From assembly GCA_035485575.1 (NCBI GenBank), contig DATHNW010000016.1:115745-179744 (forward strand): DNA of 64,000 bases, given 5' to 3'. The DNA is from DASRHD01 sp035485575. Its GTDB lineage: Bacteria > Verrucomicrobiota > Verrucomicrobiia > Opitutales > Opitutaceae. The number at the start of each line of letters is the position of its first letter. Position 1 is the first letter of the stretch. Positions 38,618-47,880 of the stretch are shown here, one piece after another. The notes below the pieces were generated by a model. It was not told the origin of the DNA. It did not search any database and saw only the letters and a list, made by a program, of their open reading frames with translations. A program made the translations under genes and the position numbers.

Positions 38618-39706
38618 ATGCGTCTCCCGCGCCTTCTCCTTTTTCTTTCGATTATTTTGTCCGCTGCATCGGCCAGCGCTTCAGCCAAGGAGGCCGAAGC
38701 CGCCCGCGCCTACAAGGGCGCCATCGTCATGGATGCCGCCACGGGCCAGGTCCTCTTTGAGGACCATGCCGACGAAATCGGGCCGCCCGCCAGCGTTACA
38801 AAATTGATGACGTTCCTCATCGTGCAGGATCACATCGCCAGCGGCGCGCTCACGCTGCAGACACCCGTCACCGTCACACGCGAAGACGCCCGGGTCGGCG
38901 GCACCCAGGTGTGGCTGAAGGAAAACGAAGTGTTCCCGGTCGAGGAATTGCTTTTCGCATTGATGATCCAATCCGCCAATGATGCCGCCAGCGCCCTCGC
39001 CCACACCGTCGGTGGTTCACGCGAGGCCTTCGTCGAGCTGATGAATGCCAAGGCCCGCGAGCTCGGCATGACCCATACCACTTTCCACTCACCCCATGGC
39101 CTGCCGCCCAGCCGCGGCCAGCAGCCCGACCTCACTTCACCGCACGACCTCGCCCTGCTCAGCCGCTACCTGCTGCTGCATACCGACATTCTTCGCTACA
39201 CCTCCGTGCATACGCGGCCCTTCGGCACCGGTGTGCGCCTGCAGACCGTGGTCATGACCAACCACAACCACCTGCTCGGTCACATCAACGGCTGCGACGG
39301 CCTCAAGACCGGCTTCACCAACGGCGCCGGCTTTTGCCTCGCCGCCACCGCGCAACGCGGCAGCCATCGCATCATCGTGGTGGTAATGGGCAGCTCCCAA
39401 GCCAAGACCCGCGACCTGAAGGTGGCCGAGCTGATTGAAAAGGGCTTCACCCAGATCCCGCCCGGGTCCGCCTTTGCCGGTTACACGCCGCCAGCGACGG
39501 AAACGGCCACTCCCGGGCCAATCGCTGCGCCACCCGCAACCAGCCCAGTCGCTCCGGTTGAGACGCCGGCCACGGCTCCAGCCACTCCCGCTCCCTCGCC
39601 GGTCACACCTGCGCCACTCTCGCCGGCGGAAAAGACGTCCGACCTGGGTGCCACCGACAATGTCACGGTGAAATTTTCCGACCCGGCCGCCCGCAAAAAA
39701 GGCTGA
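38618..39706 (+). CDS. dacC: D-alanyl-D-alanine carboxypeptidase (DacA/PBP5-type)
   Basis: 362 residues. Low-molecular-weight penicillin-binding protein that trims the terminal D-Ala of peptidoglycan stem peptides in the periplasm. Signal peptide at residues 1-24 (ends SASASA-KEAE). Active-site serine motif Ser59-x-x-Lys62 (ASVTKL), SxN as Ser119-Ala-Asn121 (QSANDA), and KTG in GCDGLKTGFTNGAG. The PBP5 C-terminal beta domain and membrane anchor are absent; instead a Pro/Ala/Thr-rich tail of about 70 residues ends the protein. The symbol is by family; subtype is uncertain. Start ATG 38618. Confidence 0.92.
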   Translation: MRLPRLLLFLSIILSAASASASAKEAEAARAYKGAIVMDAATGQVLFEDHADEIGPPASVTKLMTFLIVQDHIASGALTLQTPVTVTREDARVGGTQVWLKENEVFPVEELLFALMIQSANDAASALAHTVGGSREAFVELMNAKARELGMTHTTFHSPHGLPPSRGQQPDLTSPHDLALLSRYLLLHTDILRYTSVHTRPFGTGVRLQTVVMTNHNHLLGHINGCDGLKTGFTNGAGFCLAATAQRGSHRIIVVVMGSSQAKTRDLKVAELIEKGFTQIPPGSAFAGYTPPATETATPGPIAAPPATSPVAPVETPATAPATPAPSPVTPAPLSPAEKTSDLGATDNVTVKFSDPAARKKG

Positions 39707-39710
39707 ATGC

Positions 39711-40442
39711 TCAGGCCAGCCCCAGCGTTTCCAGCACGATGATCAAAATGCCGAGCACGACAAACAGCGCGCCAAGCAGCCCGGCTTCGTAACGTTCGAA
39801 GCGTTTTATCTGGATCTTCTCGAATCCCAGCAGGGCCAGCGAGGTGAACAGAAGCATCGCCGCAAGCGTCGCCACCGCCAGGATCACGCTGAGCACGATA
39901 AATCCCCGCCAGCCAAATTTCACCCCTGCTCCGTACAGCGGGAGGAAAACCTCGCAGGGTGAAAGCGTCAGCATGACGAAGAGCCCGCCGACGGCGGTCC
40001 AGTCGCTGCTGGCCTTGGACACCAGCGTGCTCTCCTTCAGTTCGTGCTCCCAATGGCTGTGTTCGTGTTCATGGCCGCATTTTTCCGACGGATGGTGATG
40101 GTCGCCCAAAGTCGGATGATGGCAGATCCCGCCGCCCCGCCACTGGCGCCACCCGAAATAGAGCCCGATGGCAACGAAGAGGCCGCCCACCACCCAGGGA
40201 AAAAGGCCGCCGATTTTTTCATCGAGCTTGAAGCCAAACCACGCGATCGCGAGGCCCAGCAGGCTGTTCATCAACACATGCCCGGAGCCGGCCAGCGCGG
40301 TGACCGCCAGCGCCTTGGCCCGGCTCCATCGCCGCGTGCGGGCCACCAGCACAAACGGCAGCCAGTGCGTCGGGATCGCGGCATGCATGAACGCTGCCGT
40401 AAAGCCGATCGCAGCCAGGGTGGTCAGAGCGGTGAAATTCAT
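39711..40442 (-). CDS. Histidine-rich NicO/UreH-like membrane protein
   Basis: 243 residues with about six membrane helices. The first contains HAAIPTHWLPF, a His motif like those in NicO/RcnA/UreH-type nickel-cobalt transporters, and later SPCEVFLPLYGAG follows. Between helices 3 and 4 is a loop rich in His (CHHPTLGDHHHPSEKCGHEH), likely for metal binding. Probably exports or imports a divalent metal such as nickel or cobalt, but the metal cannot be told. ATG 40442 is chosen as the first residue before the hydrophobic start; the frame extends 41 codons upstream without homology. Convergent with dacC, 4 bases apart. Confidence 0.72.
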   Translation of the reverse strand: MNFTALTTLAAIGFTAAFMHAAIPTHWLPFVLVARTRRWSRAKALAVTALAGSGHVLMNSLLGLAIAWFGFKLDEKIGGLFPWVVGGLFVAIGLYFGWRQWRGGGICHHPTLGDHHHPSEKCGHEHEHSHWEHELKESTLVSKASSDWTAVGGLFVMLTLSPCEVFLPLYGAGVKFGWRGFIVLSVILAVATLAAMLLFTSLALLGFEKIQIKRFERYEAGLLGALFVVLGILIIVLETLGLA

Positions 40443-40610
40443 AAAATGCAGGCGAAACAGCCAGCTATCGCGGGTGCGGACGGGGCTGTCGAACGCGAAC
40501 TCTAGCAAATCCGTCAATACCCCAGGCTGATCACACACGGCCATGGCCATGTCTTTTTCCTGCAAATTGAATTCTCATCAGGGATCGGCTGTGCTTCGCT
40601 GTACTTTCTC

Positions 40611-41519
40611 ATGTCGCCCGACATTGCCGCCGTTAAAAGCCATCTCCTCTCGCTGCAGGACAGGATCTGCGCCGCGCTCGAGACGGAGGACGGCACCGCG
40701 CGTTTTCGCGAAGATGCCTGGGAGCGTCCGGAAGGCGGCGGCGGGCGCACGCGCGTGCTGGCGGACGGTGCCGTGTTTGAAAAGGCCGGCGTGAATTTTT
40801 CACATGTCACCGGGACGGCTCTGCCGCCCTCGGCCACCGTCCAGCGGCCTGCCCTCGCCGGCCAGCCGTTCGAGGCACTCGGCGTTTCGCTCGTCGTGCA
40901 TCCGCGCAATCCCCACGTGCCCACCAGCCACGCCAATGTGCGCTTTTTCATTGCCGGACCGGCGGCAGCCCCCACCTGGTGGTTTGGCGGCGGCTGCGAT
41001 CTTACACCCTATTACGGCGTCGAGGAGGATGCCGTGCACTGGCACCGCACGATGCGCGACGCCGTCGCTCCCTTTGGTGACACGCTTTATCCGCGTTTCA
41101 AAAAATGGTGTGATGATTATTTTTTCATCAGGCATCGCGGTGAACCACGCGGCCTCGGCGGCCTGTTCTACGACGATTTCAACGAACTCGGCTTCGAGCG
41201 CAGCTTCGCCCTCACCCGCGCCGTCGGCGATGCCTACCTCGCCGCCTACCGCCCCATCGCGGCCCGCCGCAAGGCCACCTCTCACAGTGAACGCGAGCGG
41301 CAATTCCAGCTGTACCGCCGCGGGCGCTACGTCGAATTCAACCTCGTATACGACCGCGGCACGCTTTTCGGACTGCAAAGCGGTGGCCGCACCGAATCCA
41401 TCCTCATGAGCCTGCCGCCGCTGGCCCGCTGGGATTATGACTGGCACCCCGAGCCGGGTTCGCCCGAGGCCCGGCTCTATGATGTTTTTCTGAAACCTAA
41501 AAACTGGGCCGATGCCTAG
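40611..41519 (+). CDS. hemF: Oxygen-dependent coproporphyrinogen III oxidase
   Basis: 302 residues. Converts coproporphyrinogen III to protoporphyrinogen IX with O2. Family signs: DAWERPEGGGGRTRVLADG, VFEKAGVNFSHV, SLVVHPRNPHVPTSHANVRF, GGGCDLTPYYG, KKWCDDYFFIRHRGEPRGLG then GLFYDDFN, and RRGRYVEFNLVYDRGTLFGL. Implies aerobic heme synthesis. First gene of a plus-strand hemF-hemE-hemY run. Starts ATG 40611 after GTACTTTCTC. Confidence 0.97.
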   Translation: MSPDIAAVKSHLLSLQDRICAALETEDGTARFREDAWERPEGGGGRTRVLADGAVFEKAGVNFSHVTGTALPPSATVQRPALAGQPFEALGVSLVVHPRNPHVPTSHANVRFFIAGPAAAPTWWFGGGCDLTPYYGVEEDAVHWHRTMRDAVAPFGDTLYPRFKKWCDDYFFIRHRGEPRGLGGLFYDDFNELGFERSFALTRAVGDAYLAAYRPIAARRKATSHSERERQFQLYRRGRYVEFNLVYDRGTLFGLQSGGRTESILMSLPPLARWDYDWHPEPGSPEARLYDVFLKPKNWADA

Positions 41520-41593
41520 CCACCTGACGCACAAAAATGCAGGGATGATGAATTAGCATTCCGTCGTTTTTCGCCCTTTACGGCAATTTTCCC

Positions 41594-42622
41594 ATGACCT
41601 CCCGTGAACGCTTCCTCGCCGCCTGCGCCTGCACGCCGCTCGACCGGCCCCCGGTGTGGCTCATGCGCCAGGCCGGTCGCTATCTGCCCGAGTATCGCGC
41701 GCTCAAGGAAAAGCATTCGTTTCTCGAAATGGTCCGCACGCCTGCGCTTGCGGCCGAGGTCACGCTGCAGCCGCTGCGCCGCTTCGCCTTCGACGCTGCC
41801 ATCCTGTTTTCCGACATCCTCGTGTTGCCCGAAGCCCTCGGCCAGGGTTACCGCTTCAAGGACGAGGGCGGCATCGCGATGGATTTCGCCCTCTCCTCGC
41901 GGGCCGACATCGACCGGCTGGCGCCAGCCGGCGCTGTGCCGGAAAAGCTCGCCTATGTCGCCGGCGCGCTCGCGTTGTTGAAAAAGGAACTCGCGGGCCG
42001 CACCGCGCTGCTCGGCTTCGGCGGCTCTCCCTGGACGCTCGCCTGCTACATGCTCGAAGGCGGCGGATCGGACACCTTTGCCCGGGCCAAAAGCTTTTTC
42101 CAGACCGAACGCGCCGCTTTCGACGTGCTCATGGAGAAACTCACCGCCGCGCTGATCACCTATTTCCGGATGCAAATCGGCGCCGGCGCCGACGCCATCC
42201 AGATTTTCGACTCATGGGCCGGCGTGCTGGCCGGCGCCGATTACGAAGCGGCCTCACTCCGCTGGATTCGCGAGATCATCGCCGCCCTGCCGCCAGAATT
42301 CCCCGTCATTCTTTTCGCCAAGGGCGCCGGCGCCCAACTGGTCGAGCAAAGCTTCACCGGCGCGCGCGGGCTGAGCGTCGATTGGACCGTGGACCTGCGC
42401 GCCGCCCGCGCCCAGCTGCCCAAGACTATCGCCCTGCAAGGCAACCTTGATCCGCAGCTCCTCACTACCACGCCAGACCTCGTGCGCACCGCAACCACCC
42501 GCTTGCTCGAGTCGCTCCGCGGCACGGCCGGCCATATTCTCAACCTTGGCCATGGCATTACGCCCGATGCCCGCATCGATTGCGTCGAAGCGCTTGTTAC
42601 AACCGCAATCAATTGGAAATAA
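41594..42622 (+). CDS. hemE: Uroporphyrinogen decarboxylase
   Basis: 342 residues. Decarboxylates uroporphyrinogen III to coproporphyrinogen III, the step before HemF. N-terminal signature RPPVWLMRQAGRYLPEYRAL, then DAAILFSDILVLPEALGQ with the catalytic Asp, and FGGSPWTLACYMLEGGGS. The C-terminal IALQGNLDPQLL is also typical. Starts ATG 41594 after GGCAATTTTCCC. hemF ends 74 bases upstream and hemY begins 73 bases downstream. Confidence 0.97.
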   Translation: MTSRERFLAACACTPLDRPPVWLMRQAGRYLPEYRALKEKHSFLEMVRTPALAAEVTLQPLRRFAFDAAILFSDILVLPEALGQGYRFKDEGGIAMDFALSSRADIDRLAPAGAVPEKLAYVAGALALLKKELAGRTALLGFGGSPWTLACYMLEGGGSDTFARAKSFFQTERAAFDVLMEKLTAALITYFRMQIGAGADAIQIFDSWAGVLAGADYEAASLRWIREIIAALPPEFPVILFAKGAGAQLVEQSFTGARGLSVDWTVDLRAARAQLPKTIALQGNLDPQLLTTTPDLVRTATTRLLESLRGTAGHILNLGHGITPDARIDCVEALVTTAINWK

Positions 42623-42695
42623 GCAGCATAAAAAACACCGAAGCGCAGAAAAAGAGTCGCGCCAGCCCTGTTTCTTGTGATTTTTCGAGGCGTTT

Positions 42696-44063
42696 GTGGC
42701 CCAGCAGAATCCAAAATCAATCGCTGTCATCGGCGGCGGCCTCACTGGCCTGACCGCCGCTTGGCGCCTGCATACGCGCGGGCACCGCGTGCGGCTCTTT
42801 GAAGCGAGCTCACGCCTTGGCGGCGCAGTGGGCAGCGAACCCATTGACGGCTGGCTGGTGGAGGCGGGTCCCAATTCGCTGCAAGTCAACTCGCCCGACG
42901 TCGCCGCCGTGCTCGATGAACTCGGCCTCGGCTCGCAGAAGCTGGCTGCGAGCCCCGCCGCCAAGAACCGTTATGTCGTCCGCGACGGCGAGCTTCGCGC
43001 CATGCCGCTCTCATCGCCAGCATTGCTGGGCTCGCGATTGTTCTCGACGTCCGCCAAGCTCCGCATCCTCGCGGAAATTTTCACCCGGCGCCGCACGCGC
43101 ACCGATGATCCCAGCCTCGCCACCTTTGTCCGCGAACATTTCGGCCAGGAGTTCGTCGATTACGCGCTCGATCCTCTCGTCTCTGGCATTTACGCGGGCG
43201 ATCCGGCGAAACTCTCCGCGCGCCATGCCTTTCCCCGGCTGTTGGAATTTGAGCGCACATATGGTTCGCTCCTGCGCGCACAGGTCACGACTGTCCGCGA
43301 GCGCCGCAAGCGCGGTGAACCGCCCTCGCAGCTCATTTCATTTGCCGGCGGCCTGCAAACGCTCACCGACACCCTTGCCGCCGCCCTGCCGCCTGGCGCG
43401 ATCCAGCTGCGCGCAAAGGTCAACCGCCTGCAGCCCGGGCCGCCCTGGTGGCTCGCCTGGCAGCAGGACGATATGGCCTACAGCGAAAAAGCCGACGCCA
43501 TCATCCTCGCGGTACCCGCGGCCACGCTGGCCTCTTTGCGCGTGGGCAATGAACACCCGCTCGCCACCCTCGCCGGCATTGAGCATTCGCCCGTTGCCTC
43601 CCTGTTTCTCGGTTTCCATCACAATGACGTCGCCCATCCGCTTGACGGCTTCGGTATGCTCGTGCCGGAACGCGAACAGCGCCTCCCGCTCGGCGTGATT
43701 TTTTCCTCGACGCTGTTTCCCGGCCGCGCACCTGACAATCACATCGCCATCACCGTGATGGCCGGAGGTGCCCGCCGGCCGGCCCTTGCCCGGCTTGACC
43801 CCGAGACACTGCTTGCCTCCGTGCTGCCCGACTTGCGCTCGTTGCTCAATGTGCACGGCGATCCGGTTTTCATGCGCCATACTTTCTGGCCGCGCGCCAT
43901 CCCGCAATACACGCTCGGCTACGATCGTTTCCTTGACGCAATGGCTGCCACCGAAAAAAAGTTTCCAGGTCTTTCCATCGGCGGCCACGTTCGCGACGGC
44001 ATCGCCCTCGGCGCCTGCCTGACTTCGGGACTGCGTCTGGCCGAGTGCGCCGCCAAGGCTTGA
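42696..44063 (+). CDS. hemY: Protoporphyrinogen oxidase, HemY type
   Basis: 455 residues, GTG start. FAD enzyme that oxidises protoporphyrinogen IX to protoporphyrin IX, the step after HemF. Dinucleotide site VIGGGLTGLTAAWRLHTRG, then EASSRLGGAVGS, VEAGPNSLQ; further FVDYALDPLVSGIYAGDPAKLSA-type segment and C-terminal GLSIGGHVRDGIALGACL, the second FAD contact. The order hemF-hemE-hemY gives three consecutive late steps to protoporphyrin IX; ferrochelatase is not seen here. ileS follows after about 75 bases. Confidence 0.95.
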   Translation: MAQQNPKSIAVIGGGLTGLTAAWRLHTRGHRVRLFEASSRLGGAVGSEPIDGWLVEAGPNSLQVNSPDVAAVLDELGLGSQKLAASPAAKNRYVVRDGELRAMPLSSPALLGSRLFSTSAKLRILAEIFTRRRTRTDDPSLATFVREHFGQEFVDYALDPLVSGIYAGDPAKLSARHAFPRLLEFERTYGSLLRAQVTTVRERRKRGEPPSQLISFAGGLQTLTDTLAAALPPGAIQLRAKVNRLQPGPPWWLAWQQDDMAYSEKADAIILAVPAATLASLRVGNEHPLATLAGIEHSPVASLFLGFHHNDVAHPLDGFGMLVPEREQRLPLGVIFSSTLFPGRAPDNHIAITVMAGGARRPALARLDPETLLASVLPDLRSLLNVHGDPVFMRHTFWPRAIPQYTLGYDRFLDAMAATEKKFPGLSIGGHVRDGIALGACLTSGLRLAECAAKA

Positions 44064-44137
44064 TTCGGGCCGCCCGCGGCCAGCTGTCAGCCTTGACTCA
44101 TCCGCCGCACAGAGTAGCCTCGAACGCTTTTCTCGGC

Positions 44138-46993
44138 ATGGCGCAAGACCTGAAAGACACGCTCCAGCTACCCAAGACCGATTTTCCGATGCGCGCCAAC
44201 CTCGTGCAACGTGAACCGGCCCGCCTGGCTCATTGGGAAAAACTCGGCCTCTACGAACGCATCCAGAACCGGAACAGCGGTCCGGCCCAGGCCCGCGCGG
44301 GCAAGGTCTTCGTCCTGCACGACGGCCCGCCGTTCACCAATGGCGACGTCCACATCGGCACTGCGCTCAACAAGGTGCTCAAGGACGTTACCCTCCGCTA
44401 CAAGTCCATGCGCGGCTTCCGCACGCCCTATGTGCCGGGCTGGGACTGCCACGGCCTGCCCATCGAGCAGAAGGTCGCGCGCGACCTGCAGGAAAAAAAG
44501 CAGACCGTCACAGCCGCCGAATTGCGCGCGAAATGCGACGAATTTTCGGAGGGTTGGATCGCCAGGCAAAAGACCCAGTTCAAGCGCCTCGGCGTGCTCG
44601 CCGACTGGAAAAACGAATACAAGACCAAGGCGCCGGCCTTCGAGGCCGACATCCTGCGTACCTTCGCGGCCTTCATCGAAAAGGACCTCGTTTATCGCGC
44701 CAAAAAGCCCGTTTATTGGTCGATCCCTTTCCAGACCGCCCTCGCCGAAGCCGAGATTGAATACAAAGACCACATTTCGCCGTCGATCTGGGTGAAATTT
44801 CCCGTGCCGGCCGAAGAAGCAAAAAAATTCGGCCTGCCGGCGGACAAGCCTCTCAGTATCGTCATCTGGACCACCACGCCGTGGACGATCCCGGCAAATC
44901 TGGCGATCGCGCTTAATCCCGGGGTCGATTACGTTGTCGCCGATCTCGGCGCGGAACGCATCGTCGTCGCCCAGGCATTGCTCGGCGCCGTCGCCACCGC
45001 CGCAAAGCTCGACCCTGCTCCGACGACCATCCACACCCTTCCCGGCAAGGCGCTCGAAAATCTTGCGGCCCGCCATCCTTTCATCGAACGCGTCTCGCGC
45101 GTCGTTCTCGCCGATTACGTCACCATCGACAGCGGCACCGGCTGCGTGCACACCGCGCCGGGCCACGGCATGGACGACTACCAGACCGGACTCAAATACG
45201 GCCTCGAAATCTACTGCCCCGTCGGCGACGACGGCCGCTATCTCGACGACGGCCGCGTGCCCGCCGACCTCGTCGGCCTGACTGCACTTGAATCAGTGGA
45301 GGATCTCGCCGCAAAGAAAACTTCCACCGCCAACGTCGGCGTCCTCAAGAAACTCGCCGCCACCAACACGCTGCTCGCCAAGGAAAAATACACCCACAGT
45401 TATCCGCATTGCTGGCGTTCAAAGACGCCCATCATCTTTCGCGCCGTCGACCAATGGTTTGTCGCCCTCGACAAAAGCGGCACCCGCGCCACCGCCCTCG
45501 CGGCCATCGGCCAGGTTCAATGGGTTCCGGCCTGGGGCGAAGCCCGCATCCGCGGCGCCGTCGAATCACGGCCCGACTGGTGCATCAGCCGCCAGCGTTC
45601 ATGGGGGGTGCCCATCCCCGCGTTTTACGACGCGCAGAAAAAGCCCTGCCTGGACGCCGGCGTCGTTCGCGCCATCGCGGACAAGATCGAAAAACTCGGC
45701 ACCAATTTCTGGTATGACTCCGCGCCGGAGAAAATCCTCGAAGGCATCAGCCTGCCATCCGGCTGGCCCGCGCCGTCCGCGCTCACCTGCGGACGCGATA
45801 CGCTCGACGTCTGGCTCGACTCCGGTTCCTCGCACGCCGCCGTGCTCAGGCACGGCCAGGGCGGCACGCAGTGGCCGGCCGACCTTTACCTGGAGGGCAG
45901 TGACCAGCACCGCGGCTGGTTCCAGTCCTCGCTCTGGACCAGCGTGATCGCGTTCGCCCGCGCGCCCTACCAGGCCGTCCTGACGCATGGCTTCATCGTC
46001 GACCAGGAGCGCAACAAGATTTCCAAAAGCAGCACCTACGAAAAGCCGCAGACCTCCGACGCCTACATCGCCGAACACGGCGCCGACGTCATTCGCCTCT
46101 GGATCGCCTCGCAGGATTTTCGCGACGACATCCCCGTCTCAAAGGAAATCCTCTCGCACGTCGGAGAAACCTACCGGCTTTTGCGCAACACTTTCCGCTA
46201 CCAGCTCTCCGTGCTGCACGATTTCGATCCGGCGCGTGACAGTGTGGCCGTGGAGCAGCTCGACACGCTCGACCGCTGGGCGCTGCACCAGACGGTCACC
46301 CTCCTGCGTGACTGCACCGCCGCCTACGACGCCTACGAGTTCCACCGCGTTTACCAGCTCTGCAACCAATTCTGTTCAGTCACGCTTTCCGCCACCTACC
46401 ACGACATTCTTAAGGATCGCCTTTACACGCTCGGGGCGAATTCGCCCTTGCGCCGTTCGTCACAGACCGCCATCCACCATATTTTTCAGGTGCTCGTGAA
46501 GGTGCTTGCACCCATTCTCACATTCACATCCGACGAAGCCTGGAGTTTTGCCAGGACAAAAATTGAGTACGCCGATGAGTCCGTTCATATGCAGGACTGG
46601 CCGGCCCTGCAGGACGCTTGGAAAAACGACGTGGTCGAAGCCGATGTCACCGCGCTGCTCCGCATACGCGCCCAAGTCAACGAGGCCCTTGAGCCCGCGC
46701 GTCAGGCCGGCCACATCGGCAAATCCCTCGACGCCGCCGTCACGCTCACGGTTGCGCCCGATCATGCGGATTTCCGCATACTTGAAAAGCATCGCGACTT
46801 CCTGCCGGAACTTTTTATCGTCTCGCACGTCACTCTTATTTCCACTGCCGGCCCATCACCCGGCGTGAACGTCCGCCCCGCCCAGGAGCTCGGCCATGTC
46901 CGCTGCCCGCGCTGCTGGCGCTGGGTACCCGCGCTCGAGCACACCGCGCACGGCGATGTTTGTCCGCGTTGCGTCCAAGCCCTTTCCAACTAA
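44138..46993 (+). CDS. ileS: Isoleucyl-tRNA synthetase
   Basis: 951 residues. Class I synthetase with proofreading. HIGH motif in GPPFTNGDVHIGTAL, editing domain with TTTPWTIPANLA and HTAPGHGMDDYQ, KMSKS-type loop as NKISKSSTYEK, anticodon-binding C-terminal region, and a zinc finger at the end CPRCWRWVPALEHTAHGDVC followed by PRC. The layout is that of the bacterial type with C-terminal zinc. ATG 44138 is chosen before AQDLKDTLQLPKTDFPMRAN, the standard start; the open frame extends 31 codons upstream inside the hemY end region. The DksA-like gene follows 8 bases downstream. Confidence 0.97.
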   Translation: MAQDLKDTLQLPKTDFPMRANLVQREPARLAHWEKLGLYERIQNRNSGPAQARAGKVFVLHDGPPFTNGDVHIGTALNKVLKDVTLRYKSMRGFRTPYVPGWDCHGLPIEQKVARDLQEKKQTVTAAELRAKCDEFSEGWIARQKTQFKRLGVLADWKNEYKTKAPAFEADILRTFAAFIEKDLVYRAKKPVYWSIPFQTALAEAEIEYKDHISPSIWVKFPVPAEEAKKFGLPADKPLSIVIWTTTPWTIPANLAIALNPGVDYVVADLGAERIVVAQALLGAVATAAKLDPAPTTIHTLPGKALENLAARHPFIERVSRVVLADYVTIDSGTGCVHTAPGHGMDDYQTGLKYGLEIYCPVGDDGRYLDDGRVPADLVGLTALESVEDLAAKKTSTANVGVLKKLAATNTLLAKEKYTHSYPHCWRSKTPIIFRAVDQWFVALDKSGTRATALAAIGQVQWVPAWGEARIRGAVESRPDWCISRQRSWGVPIPAFYDAQKKPCLDAGVVRAIADKIEKLGTNFWYDSAPEKILEGISLPSGWPAPSALTCGRDTLDVWLDSGSSHAAVLRHGQGGTQWPADLYLEGSDQHRGWFQSSLWTSVIAFARAPYQAVLTHGFIVDQERNKISKSSTYEKPQTSDAYIAEHGADVIRLWIASQDFRDDIPVSKEILSHVGETYRLLRNTFRYQLSVLHDFDPARDSVAVEQLDTLDRWALHQTVTLLRDCTAAYDAYEFHRVYQLCNQFCSVTLSATYHDILKDRLYTLGANSPLRRSSQTAIHHIFQVLVKVLAPILTFTSDEAWSFARTKIEYADESVHMQDWPALQDAWKNDVVEADVTALLRIRAQVNEALEPARQAGHIGKSLDAAVTLTVAPDHADFRILEKHRDFLPELFIVSHVTLISTAGPSPGVNVRPAQELGHVRCPRCWRWVPALEHTAHGDVCPRCVQALSN

Positions 46994-47001
46994 ATCTCAC
47001 C

Positions 47002-47880
47002 ATGGCCAAAAACAAAACACCCGCCAAGAAGCCCTCGCCCAAACCGGCCAAGCCCGCTGCCAAAAAAGCAGTGGTTTCGAAGAAACCCGCCCCGACGGAC
47101 AAATCCCCCGTCGAGACCAAGGCCGCCGCCGCCCTCAAGGCCGCGCGCGAGGATCTGCGCAGCCGCATCCTCGGTCGCAAGGTGTCGAAGCCGATTGCCT
47201 TCAGCCTCGATGAAGTCCGCGAGATCGCCAAGGTCAACGTCAGCAAGGCCTCCACATCCACCGCCAAGCCCGGCAAATCGGTAGCCAAGCCGACCGTCAA
47301 GCAATTGGAAGCGCTCAAACCTTCCGTCAAGCCGTCGCACATCAAGGCCGCCTCGCTCATGGACGTGCTTGGCTTCAATCCCAAGAAGACTCTCAAGCCC
47401 ATTCAAAACGACCCCGAGAAGGTTCCGGAAAAATTCCGCCGCTATTTCAAGCTGCTCCTCGACCTTCGCAGCCATCTCCTCGGCCAGCTCGACCAGCACA
47501 CCGAGGATACGCTCAAGCGCTCGACCAAGGATGACACCGGCGATCTCTCCAGCTACGGCCAGCACATGGCCGACGCCGGCACCGACACCTTCGACCGCGA
47601 TTTCGCCCTCAGCATGGTCGCCAACGAACAGGAGGCCCTCTCTGAAATCGACGCCGCCATCCAGCGCGTCCACGCCGGCACCTACGGCGTCTGCGAAGTC
47701 ACCGGCAAGCCCATCGCCAAGGAACGCCTGGTGGCCGTGCCCTTCACGCGCTATTCCGCCGAGGCGCAGAAGGAAATTGAGAAAAACCGTTACCGCACGC
47801 GCACCCAGGCCGGTCTTTTTGGCGAGCTCGGCGAAGAAGGCGCGAAACTCTCCGAAAGCGAGAGCGGCGGCGACGAATGA
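47002..47880 (+). CDS. DksA/TraR-type protein with Lys/Ala/Pro-rich N-terminus
   Basis: 292 residues. The C-terminal third is DksA/TraR-like: coiled coil with LLDLRSHLLGQLDQHTEDTL, then SEIDAAIQRVHAGTYGVCEV and TGKPIAKERLVAVPFTRYSA. In classical DksA four cysteines bind zinc (C-x2-C ... C-x2-C); here only Cys231 is left, so zinc is probably not bound. The N-terminal 130 residues are rich in Lys, Ala and Pro, like histone H1-like DNA-binding tails. The likely role is binding RNA polymerase or nucleic acid; unproven. Starts ATG 47002; lspA overlaps the stop by ATGA. Confidence 0.8.
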   Translation: MAKNKTPAKKPSPKPAKPAAKKAVVSKKPAPTDKSPVETKAAAALKAAREDLRSRILGRKVSKPIAFSLDEVREIAKVNVSKASTSTAKPGKSVAKPTVKQLEALKPSVKPSHIKAASLMDVLGFNPKKTLKPIQNDPEKVPEKFRRYFKLLLDLRSHLLGQLDQHTEDTLKRSTKDDTGDLSSYGQHMADAGTDTFDRDFALSMVANEQEALSEIDAAIQRVHAGTYGVCEVTGKPIAKERLVAVPFTRYSAEAQKEIEKNRYRTRTQAGLFGELGEEGAKLSESESGGDE

